Made by a program: the position numbers and the translations under genes. A stretch of 64,000 bases of DNA, taken from positions 38,715,868 to 38,779,867 of the forward strand of contig JABBOT010000002.1 of assembly GCA_016165875.1 (NCBI GenBank), written 5' to 3'. Below the pieces are notes generated by a model, which saw only the letters and a list, made by a program, of their open reading frames with translations, ran no database searches and was not told where the DNA came from. Position 1 is the stretch's first letter; each line of letters begins with the position of its first letter. Shown piece by piece: positions 53,201 through 61,490 of this stretch. The stretch is from Acanthopleura granulata (lineage: Eukaryota > Mollusca > Polyplacophora > Chitonida > Chitonidae).

Positions 53201-54393
53201 TTACCATGCCTTCCCACCCAATCCATTGGTTCCTTTATCTCCTATGTAACTATATCATGGGTCCCAACCCAACCTATTGGTCCCTCCATATCCAATGTTA
53301 CCATATCTGCTATGGGTCTCCCAATATCCAATGTTACCATGTCTTCTATTGATCCCTTCACATCCCATGTTACCTGGTCTTCACACGCAATTTGTTGGCC
53401 CCCTCATATCCAACGTTACCATGTCTTCTATGGGTCTCTTCATATCCAATTTTACCATGTCTTCCATTGGTCCCGTCATATCCAATGTTACCAGGCCTCC
53501 TCGCCAAATGTATTTGGTTCCTCCATATCCAATGTTCCTATGCCTTCCCACCCATGTTTCCCTCAGTGACTGAGTGGAATTCTTGCAAAACGTCTTGTAT
53601 CATGTAATGTTCACAAGAATTCTATTCAATCTGTCGCCTAACATGAAATTTTACGTTGAGAAATGAGGCAACTGCTGGTAAATTGTTGCTTTAAATCAAA
53701 TATGTACACTGATACCTGAACAAATTCCATACATAATACTTTATCATATTTCACTCAGCAGCTCTTCAATACATGTTAGGTATAGGTCCTTATTCTTAAT
53801 AAACTATTCTAACTGGCACAAGGTTGAGCTGGGCAGGCAAACATTTGAAATTGTTGAAAAAAGGCCTCAAAATTTAATTTAACTGAACTAGTAGGATACA
53901 CGCATGTCTTTAATTGATTAACATACTCGTTCGTAACATGTTACCAGCAACAGTTAATTTATGCGCAGACTAAACGAACACGCAGAAATGTGGTGTTTAC
54001 TCAAGTCTAATTATATAGCTGGAAATGGCTGGACTGTTGCTTGCTTGTTCTGCACATCCAAACATATCAATAGATGACACATTGGGGCGACCTTGGTGAA
54101 AACTATGTATGCTTCATTTCTGTGCAACACAAATCTGCAAAACAGCTACAATACATGCATCTGTCAACATACATGTATATATGTACGCTAGAACTAGGTC
54201 AGCTTAAGTTCCTCAGTTCGTTATTTAGAGATCTGCGTAAATGAAGACAGTAATCCTGAAAATATAACTACCATTGTAAGACGAAACAAACACTACATCA
54301 CTTACTTGCAATACCTAAAGTCCTAAGATCAGAATCCCGAGTTGATTTTGTGTAGTCTCCAGCAGTTTTAAAGGACATGAAGTTCGTCCCCAT
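44271..54393 (-). CDS. MAP kinase kinase, divergent MKK3/MKK6-like
   Basis: Dual-specificity kinase expected to phosphorylate a p38- or JNK-type MAPK; the MKK3/6 placement rests on motif similarity only. Exons on the minus strand: 54393-54306, 52992-52844, 51230-51114, 50285-50166, 49087-48908, 48283-48206, 46403-46264, 44427-44271 (stop TGA). Phases agree; 1029 nt, 342 residues (human MKK6 has 334). Seen in the sequence: glycine loop LGKGMHGVV (56-64), ATP lysine in MALK (K79), [10 protein letters not shown] hinge, catalytic loop HRDMKPSN (174-181), DFG at 194-196, activation-loop pair S204/T208 in DSVQRT matching the phosphorylated S-x3-T of MKK3/6, then APE (218-220), and FPYKTW with EQLKQVV as in MKK3/6. 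It is catalytically intact but divergent: MH replaces the usual AY in the loop, and YTAPER replaces YMAPER. The start ATG is the first in-frame one; the frame is open upstream without another ATG, and exon 1 could follow a non-coding 5' exon. Confidence 0.88.
44689..45112. mobile_element. Palindromic MITE with long inverted repeats, TTAA-bounded, 424 bp
   Basis: Left end TTAAAGGGAACGACCTCATA and right end TATGAGGTCTTTCCCTTTAA are inverted repeats. The arms pair imperfectly much further inwards: CTGTATCTGAAAGTACCTTC on the left corresponds to GGTATTTTGAGATACAG on the right, and the GGTGGTTCACCA and TGGTGAACCAC blocks meet near the middle. No coding frame. Lies in MAP2K intron 7. Confidence 0.85.
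45650..46116. repeat. Minisatellite, 29-bp unit, MAP2K intron 7
   Basis: About 16 units of the type GTAACAGAATTCAAGGCTAT + CAGTTGTGA, spacing 29 bp (for example starts at 45781 and 45810). Most units contain GAATTC. Two alternating subtypes (TTCAAGGC and TTCATGGC) suggest a higher-order 58-bp unit. The array ends 148 bp from the coding exon 46264-46403. Confidence 0.9.
46600..46715 (+). mobile_element. Half-copy of the palindromic MITE
   Basis: Shares ATTAAAA-CTGTATC-GAAA, TACCTTCA-TTATTTTTT, TTTTTTCAC and TATGGTGGGT-like blocks with the left arm of 44689-45112, without its outer TTAAAGGG end. Confidence 0.55.
46842..47054. mobile_element. Small MITE, 213 bp, 21-bp inverted repeats
   Basis: Left AAATGACCTAAAATTTCGTC (from 46842) and right GACGAAATCTTAGGTCATTT (to 47054) are inverted repeats with one mismatch. 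The interior has no coding capacity. A half-copy lies at 2590-2640. Located in MAP2K intron 6. Confidence 0.75.
47230..47492 (+). mobile_element. tRNA-derived SINE, type 2, full length
   Basis: Head CCTTTGGCTCAGTTAGTTAG is tRNA-like, followed by CATGCTGGCTTCCTCTCTGG, GTCTGCCAGCAACCTGCGGA, and AAATATTCTTGAGTACAACA, ending in AAATAAATAAAG. Inserted in MAP2K intron 6, antisense to the gene; open frames over it are spurious. Confidence 0.9.
49407..49552 (+). mobile_element. Short inverted-repeat element, 170-bp family, copy 2
   Basis: Left TTTTCAAGCCACTTT, internal TTTTGAGTTTTCATGAAATA, GACTTTTTGATACA, and AAATTGAGTTTCTAAA, right AAGAAATTGGCGAGAA. Related to 14600-14760 and to 51405-51577. Lies in MAP2K intron 4. 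Confidence 0.65.
51405..51577 (-). mobile_element. Short inverted-repeat element, 170-bp family, copy 3 (best termini)
   Basis: Plus-strand ends TTTTCTAGCAAATTTC (51405-51420) and GAAAGTGGCTAGAAAA (51562-51577) are inverted repeats with two mismatches. The interior is the reverse complement of the copies at 14.6 and 49.4 kb. MAP2K intron 2. Confidence 0.7.
52003..52674 (+). mobile_element. TTAA-bounded MITE, 670-bp family, copy 2 (full length)
   Basis: Starts TTAAAGTAGAAAATAGCC and ends GAGCTGTCTTTCACCTTAA. Internal blocks match copy 1 (CCTGTTTG, TGAAGTGT, GGGGATCTGAAG, GCGAACAACATGGCACAGTA) and copy 3 (ACAGCCCAGACAGAAT, GTCAAATGTCA). No transposase frame. MAP2K intron 2. Confidence 0.85.
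53130..53560. repeat. Tandem repeat, 36-bp unit, MAP2K intron 1
   Basis: The block CCAATGTTACCATGTCTTCT recurs at 53292, 53328, about 53364, 53410, 53446, 53482 and 53529. Spacing is mostly 36 bp with 46-47 bp where about 10 bp were inserted (CACACGCAATTTGTTGG-like). More degenerate units extend left to about 53130. Open frames on the plus strand are by-products. Confidence 0.85.
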
Positions 54394-55075
54394 GTCATCA
54401 GGCGTGCATCTTAAACTTCGACTCTGGACACTTAACAGCGCAGTTCTTGGGGGTCGCCACCTGAAACTACAACGTAGATGTTATAAGGATTACAAATTTG
54501 TGTTACATGAACCTATCATCTGAAGATAAAATGTGTGAGACAGAAAAAAGTTTGTACGAATCACTACTTTACCGGCCGGATGGAGTGTCTCTTTTCAATT
54601 TCATGGCAAGAGCACTGCCCCCAAACAGTTACCTCCCCTAATGTGATCTTCTGTTAAGGAGAATGAAAACTTTTGTCCTTTTGGCGGGAAATGGTAACTC
54701 AGAATCAGAATGGACAACTCGATGATATCGAGTGTTTCTTTTTACGGGAAAAGTCTTAAAAGGTATTCGCTTAGCTCAAAAGAACAGACTTAACCGTGCA
54801 CGACACCCTGTTTAGTTTCGTCTCCTCGGAGAAAGACGTTCAGGTCCCAACACTTCTACGCGCGACATCGATTTGTCATAATCAAGTTAAACTTTGTAAC
54901 TAAGCTTTTTTTTTTTGTAAGGTTTTCAGATGTATTTTCAGTTTGACAAATATATTGTCACCTATCGAAACCGATATTTCACTTATCAGATCATCAGTTG
55001 AGTTTGTACATTTTATTAAAATATGACAAGATAATGGCATAAAAGATTTGTACATGTTTCTAATTTTTTTGTTCC
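54394..55075. promoter_or_regulatory. Divergent promoter region between MAP2K and PrimPol, with E2F-type site
   Basis: The two start codons point away from each other across 682 bp. A perfect E2F/DP consensus, TTTGGCGGGAAA, is at 54680-54691, 385 bp before the PrimPol ATG. The site works on either strand. Part of the left half may be MAP2K 5'UTR: the reading frame there is open and a CAG precedes GTGGCGACC near 54465. No TATA box is obvious. An E2F site would fit S-phase expression of a DNA repriming enzyme (inference). Confidence 0.5.
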
Positions 55076-58000
55076 ATGAGGAAAAATTTGAGGCTTGCGG
55101 AGGAAAAAGTAGAGAAACGTGTGAAGGAGTTTGCAAAATATCCTCTGCCAGAAAAATATCAGACCAGGTAAATTCCATTGACTTTGAATGCGAAAATCTG
55201 TGGCGATGTTGTTGAGTTTGGGTGATGGTCAGTGTTAATTGTGATGAATGTCAGAATTTTAAGATAACACACAATAGTCCATCTAGATGCACTGGAAAAT
55301 CCCTAGCCTTACAACATTGACCAGTGTAGTCGCAGGTTCAAATCTAGCTGCTGGTCTCATATGTTCAGCTGCAGGTGTAAGTCAGGAAGCTTGATGTGCT
55401 TCTATTCAGGTTTAACACGCTTGCGCACATCAAGGAAGGAGAATTCATCATCACACATAAGTGTGGTTAACTCCAAATGGCTGCCGCTCCAGTGGTGACA
55501 CTGTTGCAGTGTTGGGGCTGACGAAGTGGTGTATACTTGGGGAGATATATATGTGCTTACCTTTGTGATTTTATTGTTGATCACCAATTTTTTTTTCTCC
55601 TTACAATACATGCATAAAATAAATGCTCAGTTTTTCTTAGCCATTTAGAAAGACCAGTGCAGCTTGCATAAAATATAGGAATAAACAACATTTGATTCCA
55701 GTTGAAGGCCTGCTTCAGTGAATGTGTTTATAAATCAGATTATTCAATGTGTAGATTAGTCTCCGTATTTACATGCGCCTTTGGAGGTTTCCGTGGCTCA
55801 TTTGGTTAGCGCAGTAGTGCAGCATAATGACCCAGAAGCCTCTCACCGATGCGGTTGCTGTGAGTTCAAGTCCAGCATATGCTGGCTTTCTCTCTAGCCA
55901 TAGTTGGGAAGGTCTGCCAGCAACCTGCAGATAGTCATGGGTTTCCCCAGGGCTGTGGCTGGTTTCCTCCCACCATAGTGCTGGTGAATAACTGAAATAT
56001 TCTTGAGTGCAACATAAAACACCAATCAAGTAAGTAAATCACGTAAATATATGCACCTGTAACTGTTTCAGAATAACCGGGCCTTCAGCAGATTGGGAAT
56101 CCTTCTTCAGACAACAGGAGGCGTTTGCCTATGCCAGATCCAGATCAAAAGTATGTACACGTACAGTTGTATGCCAATGTAAACGAATGTCAAGGCATAT
56201 ATGTACACACAAACATCCAAGGTTCATGTATAGTGGGTCATTTAGTTGAACACATGTCTGGCTCCAGATATAATGTATAAATAACCTGCTAATGATCATG
56301 GGTTTCCCCCCGCGGCTCCGCCGGATTGTCTCTCACCATAATGCTGGCCGCTGTCGTGTGAGTAAAATATTCTTGAGAACAGCGTAAAACACCAATCAGA
56401 TAAATAAATTATGTGTCAGTCTACAATTAACAACATGAATGTTTTAAATATTGGGAGAAAAAGTGCTTACAAAAAAAGTTTTGTCTTATTTCGAAGCTGT
56501 TATCAGTTTCTCTCCATGAAAGGTTAATCTTCATGTACTCGTCATTTTTACATACAAAATCTGGCACAGATGAAAAAATGAAAAAAGAAGCTTATCAAAG
56601 TTTAATACTGTCAGGAATTTTTGATTGTAGTGATACTTTTTAGTGTTGTGAGTTTCAAAGTGGGTTACTGTTAGAGCAGAACTCCCATTTGGAACCAGTG
56701 CAAATGTGAGTGTGAAAAGGTGACACTTGCCCTCTATATGGTCATGCTTGGCTGAGAAATCACTTTTTGTATGGAGAGAAAGAAAAAATAGAAAATTTGT
56801 TATATTTATTGTCTTCCAAATTCAGAAAAAGTTTACAGCAATTATAACCCTTTTACCCACTGTATATTTCAGGACCTACATGTGTTTGCCTATGAGAGTG
56901 ACCTCTTTGACAAAGGTCAAGGACAGAGGATGTATGTGGCTGTTAGTTACCCTGTGTTCTGGCACGCTTATAGGTGAGGACCTCTTATAAACGTTACCAT
57001 GGACATATACCACTCTGTTCTGGTGACCTCATTTGTGGGTGTGGGTTGTCAGAGCAGCCAGTTTCTCATATGGGTTTATTTAGTGTATCTGCAGGTGTGG
57101 CTGATTAACCAGGCACAGTACTATACAGTGTAAGGTGTACATTCACCAGGAGTTGTGGTAGTATTGTCCCTGTGGGAAGAGCATGCAATACTGTACAGTG
57201 GCTGGAAGAATCGCTCAGAACATCAATTTTACTGCATTTGATCAGTTGTCATCCTTCTTAGTTATAAAGCAGAAAATCCTGGCCCCTGTCCATGAGATCG
57301 TCATGTTGATTTGGGAAGATTGCAGAGTTAGTTTTAACTTATTAAGAGGATTCTTGTCCAAATTTTTTGACTTACATATATAATTAACAGGGATAACATT
57401 CCAGTTGTTTGAAATTTATAAAAATGTGTCTTTTGGTACACACTAAGCTTTATGTTAACACTAAAAAGATAAAGATTTTTTTTGTGTGTGATGTGTCAAG
57501 CTCTACATACACAGGAGCTTAAAATGCTGCTCACCACCACTGGTCCCAGGCGTTGATTGCCATTAGACTTTATAATTGATTACAATTATTTCACATATGC
57601 AAGCCTTTATGATGTGTTGTAAGAGTTGAGTTGAGTTGGGTTTTCAGCTGTTGTGTACACCAAGCTTTACTGAGGGTTTTTTCAAGACAGAGTTTGATGT
57701 ACACATGTGGTTATGGGGTGATACAGAGGGTTGAAGATCGATGATCTGGTAGTCTGACCAACCTGCAGGGAACAGCAGCAAGGAGCTCAGAAAAAGACTG
57801 GTATCCTCTGCGTTACCATAATGTCAGTCAGCTTAAGGACATTTCTGTGTTCCATGTATTCATTTTCATCTCCAGTTGTACAGGCGCACATAAACCCACA
57901 GATTTTGTTGGTGACATTTATCTCCCCTTGTATATTCAGGATTATCTCCCTGTAGTGCACTTTGTTTTCTCATCTTTTAGTGTTCGCTATGTTTATTTGC

Positions 58001-61000
58001 ATTGTATATATTGAGAACAAAAATATTGGACAAATTTGTGGTATCCCTCTCTGTTATTATCTTTTTGTCTTTTCAGTCATCTTGCCCCAAACCAAATAAA
58101 AAATATTGGAAGAATTTGTGATATCCCTCTCTGTTATTATCTTTTTGTCTTTTCAGTCAACTTGCCCCAAACCAAAGGCACCATTATGAAGTTATTCCAG
58201 AAGGTATTAGAAATGAAACTAAAAATGGCTTAAACAGTTTAATGCATGTTTTAACCATCATTTCCTCATATTTTTCAAACAATAGTTTTCAAACTACATG
58301 TTAAGAAAAATGGTCCCTTCTTCAAGGTACTTTATGCTTTGATATCTCTAAATAAATACAAGGACCTATGGTTACCAGCCAGGGCAAGTTATCATTCATT
58401 TTTTGATATTAATTCTCTTTTGTTTTCTGTACAGGGTCCGTGTGTAAGTTGTATTTTGACCTGGAATTTTCTCGGGAATTTAACCCTGACAGGGACGGAT
58501 CATCCATGACTAGCCTGCTCATACAGGTAATGAAGCCATAGGCTACAAGAATATAAACATCTATAGGGTAATGGAGGCAGGCAAATGCCACTGATTGACA
58601 GATTTCTAGGTTTAGCTACAGACATGCTGATTTCAGATAATGCTGTTATTCTAGATCCGGTTTGCTTCTTGGGAGTGAAAAATGACTGCAGTTTCAGTAT
58701 TACACCAGAAAGGAAGTGTTCATCATCTCCTTTTTGGATTGATTTTTTTTCTGAAGACCAGCTTCTCTCTATTTTGTTTTAAGTGTGATGTTGGTAGAAC
58801 AAAATCATCCCAAGGTGTTTTCTCAAATATTTCGTGTTCAGAGATAAAATGAGTCTCTCGATTCAGTTTCTTCAGGTTTTCCAAAAATCAAAAACTGTAC
58901 TTAAAAAGTGAACTTCCATTTTCTTTTCTCCATTTTGACACGTGGATACAGTATGTGTGCTGTTGGATGAAGTATGTCTATAACCGTGACTGCCCCAGGG
59001 AACATGTGATCGAGCTGGATGCCAGGTGTTGTGTTAGCCTATTTTATAGTCATCTAACAGTTTGTACAGCCATTGTTCTGCAACAGTAACAAATAAATGA
59101 CATAGATCTGAAATTCTCCACTGGTGAAATCCATGTAAGTTTACTTCATAGTGATACAGTAGGTGTAATTTTTAGAAACTGTGCTAGACGTAAAACAGTC
59201 AACTGTTAATCATCTACAGCTGATGATTGTCACATTCTTGTACCACATGTGGATGTCATTTGAGTGGTTGTCTGGAACCTCTGACATTATGATGATTGGA
59301 ATATCTTGTAACTACCTTTTTGACAGCACAGATAAAAAGTTCAGCAGACACCTGGTGTTTCACCTGCCAGCAGCAGCCTTTAAGGATAACAGACATGCAG
59401 GTCAGTACAATTCAGTGTATTGATATCGCACTGAATTTGTTTTTGTTCAAGTAAGCAGTATTTCCTTTTATTTGTGCACATAATCTATTTATTAAAGTGA
59501 AAGACTTGAACAATGTTATGTTTATTTCGGTAAAGTATTTTTTCTTACAACTACTACGACGGTGGAGATTGACATTTGACAGTGCTCTGTTGGTATCATG
59601 AAACGCAGCAATTCTGCCTGGGCTGTGACGTTCCAAGTGTGGCTTCATGATAAAACCTGAGACTGTAGTAAGCCACCTGAGACTGTAGTAAGCCACCTGA
59701 GACTGTAGTAAGCCACCTGAGACTGTAGTAAGCTGCTAGGATTATAGTTGAAAGTAATATGTAATATTAAATATATGTAAATTTATAACATGAAATGATC
59801 AGCAAGCTTATCCCTGCCACAACTCAATGGTCTCAAAATACTTCACACATGTACGTGTTATAACTAAAAAATATAACATTAAAACAGTGTCCTGTTCCTA
59901 TGTTATTACATGTTACATTGACAGTCAACTCAGAACATTTACGTCACAGCTTGTAAACAGCTGATACCTCCTGGTTCTCCGATTGGTCAATCTCTCATAA
60001 TCTTAAAAGCATGGGCGCTTTTAGATCCCCAGTTGGCAGCAAAATACGCCACACTTCAAATGAATATAATTCAGCTACTAGTTCAAACAAATTCAAACAG
60101 GTTTTTGTATTCCGGAGAGGATTTTATGAACTTTCTAATGAATAGTGCCTCAGTCATGAGCTGTCTCTTACTTCAAGGTGCTCTTAAATTGTAAGGGGTA
60201 ATGAATCGTGTAATTTTGATATGTGACCGTGTGAAGATTTCGCCAGTAACTGAATTAGCAAGTGAAGATGATAACTTGTTGCACTTGAGCATCAGGTATA
60301 GGCATTTAACACCAATCTTTGAATTTCAGTTTTCTTACTTGATAATTTAGAATTGCTGGGGTTTTGCTGTTTTGCAGGTAACTTTGTATCATACATCTTT
60401 GGTAAGCTGTCCGAGCACCTGAAGTATGATTCCCACATTTTGGATTGCTACAATGACAAAAGTGAAAATGCTGAGAAAGGGGAAAAGGAAGAAATGTCAC
60501 TGTTAAGAGGGGAATCAGAAAACCTTGACATTAGAACAAATGACAAAAACTCAAATGAAGAAAGAAACAATGATTGTCCTATTGAGAAGAGGCTTCCTGG
60601 TCAAGAAGGGACAAAAAATGCGACTCCAGGAAAAGAGAAGGGTCATTCCGAGAATAGAGCAGCATCTCCTCCCACAAGTCCAGATAAATTCTCCCAGATC
60701 GTTGACAGCTTCGGGTTGACTGACCTTCACACACTTTTCGTGAAGAACAAACATGGAGAAACTGTGTTGTTCTGTGACACAGGTAAACCCGTTTTATCAT
60801 GACGCCGCACAGACTTGTACCAAGTTTTGGTTATCTTGCATTTGCTTTTTGTTTAATTTCACTGTGCAAAATTGTGTGAATTGTACCTTCATATCGCTAA
60901 GCAATTCTTCATTTTGCATTGCTTTCATGAACTACTTTCTCAGTATTTATGTGGTTGACAAATTGTTTGATAAAAGTAATAAGTAATAAATTTGTTGATA

Positions 61001-61262
61001 AATCCCTGTTAATTCAGTGGAAAGTTCTTATATCCTCTTTATGGAGGATACAGTTTTGTTTAACATGAGTCTGATCTTAAAACGAGATGTGACTTTGTAT
61101 TGTTGCAGGAGTCTATACCAAAAACAGAAATTTTCGGCTGTTTTTGTCCAGTAAATTGAAGAAGAATAATCCATTGGTTGTTTCCCCGGACAGCACTTAT
61201 AGGACAACTGAACAGCTCAGCCAAGAGAAGTTATTCATGGATTCCTTGATCAGTAATGTACA
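55076..61262 (+). CDS. PRIMPOL: Primase-polymerase PrimPol, N-terminal and catalytic part; 3' end not found
   Basis: Reprimes stalled replication forks by making DNA primers downstream of lesions, in nucleus and mitochondria (family knowledge). Exons: 55076-55167, 56072-56150, 56873-56973, 58157-58203, 58435-58526, 58952-59025, 59327-59400, 60378-60782, 61109-61262, phases consistent; 372 residues plus 2 nt. The start MRKNLRLAEEKVEKRVKEF matches the family's N-terminal helix. The archaeo-eukaryotic primase catalytic pair is present in VCKLYFDLEF (the D-x-E motif). KFSRHLVFHL holds the conserved Ser-Arg-His nucleotide-binding segment. The third catalytic Asp is in CDTGVYTKNRNFRLF, human VDLGVYTRNR. 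The exon at 60378-60782 has a long charged low-complexity insert (Glu/Lys/Asn/Ser-rich, about 80 residues) between the two catalytic blocks, as in the vertebrate protein. The last clear exon ends in phase 2 at SLISNV. The C-terminal zinc-binding domain and RPA-binding motifs are presumably beyond 64000. Confidence 0.93.
55786..56038 (+). mobile_element. tRNA-derived SINE, type 2, PrimPol intron 1
   Basis: Head TTCCGTGGCTCATTTGGTTA, B-box-like GAGTTCAAGTCC, then GGTCTGCCAGCAACCTGCAG, AAATATTCTTGAGTGCAACA and an AAGTAAGTAAAT tail. It ends about 30 bp before PrimPol exon 2 (56072). Confidence 0.9.
56293..56410 (+). mobile_element. SINE type 2, 3' fragment, PrimPol intron 2
   Basis: From CATGGGTTTCCCC through CCATAATGCTGGCCGCTGTC and AAATATTCTTGAGAACAGCG to CAATCAGATAAATAAATT. 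The tRNA-like head is missing (5' truncation). Confidence 0.8.
58022..58181 (+). repeat. 80-bp tandem duplication spanning a 3' splice site, PrimPol intron 3
   Basis: Two copies exactly 80 bp apart share AATATTGGA, TTTGTG-TATCCCTCTCTG, TATCTTTTTGTCTTTTCAGT and CTTGCCCCAAACCAAA, with a few substitutions. The downstream CAG (58154-58156) is the splice site that keeps the PrimPol frame. The upstream CAG (58074-58076) is an equally good-looking acceptor. Each copy includes the first about 20 bases of exon 4. Confidence 0.92.
59492..60176 (-). mobile_element. TTAA-bounded MITE, 670-bp family, copy 3 (minus)
   Basis: The plus-strand left end TTAAAGTGAAAGAC and right end GCTGTCTCTTACTTCAA correspond to the family's termini in reverse orientation; the right TTAA is degraded to TTCA. 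Internal blocks such as GATTGGTCAATCTC, TTCAAACAGGTTTTTGTATT and TTTGACAGTGCTCTGTTGG match copies 1 and 2 reversed. It contains a private 20-bp x 4 tandem expansion. PrimPol intron 7. Confidence 0.85.
59656..59735. repeat. 20-bp unit repeated four times
   Basis: CCTGAGACTGTAGTAAGCCA starts at 59656, 59676, 59696 and 59716; the first three units are identical and the last differs only at its end (AAGCTG). It lies inside MITE copy 3. Confidence 0.95.
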
Positions 61263-61289
61263 GTAAGTATGAGTTCTATTCTGGTGTAC

Positions 61290-61490
61290 ATACTGTGAGT
61301 TCAAGCCCACCTCACGCTGGCTTCCTCTTCGGTCGTAGGTGGGATGGTCTGCCAGCAACCTGTGGAGGATAGTTGTGCATTTCCCGCCGAGCTCAGCCTG
61401 GTTGTCGCATACCATAATGCTGGCTGCCGTGTAACTGAAATATTCTTGACAGTGGCTTGAAGCTCCAGTCTAATACATAAATGAATAAGG
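61290..61490 (+). mobile_element. SINE type 2, 5'-truncated, after PrimPol exon 9
   Basis: Begins at the B-box region (GTGAGTTCAAGCCC) just 28 bp after the exon 9 donor, then CACGCTGGCTTCCTCTTCGG, GTCTGCCAGCAACCTGTGGA, CCATAATGCTGGCTGCCGT, AAATATTCTTGACAGTGGC and an ATACATAAATGAATAAG tail. Confidence 0.85.
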
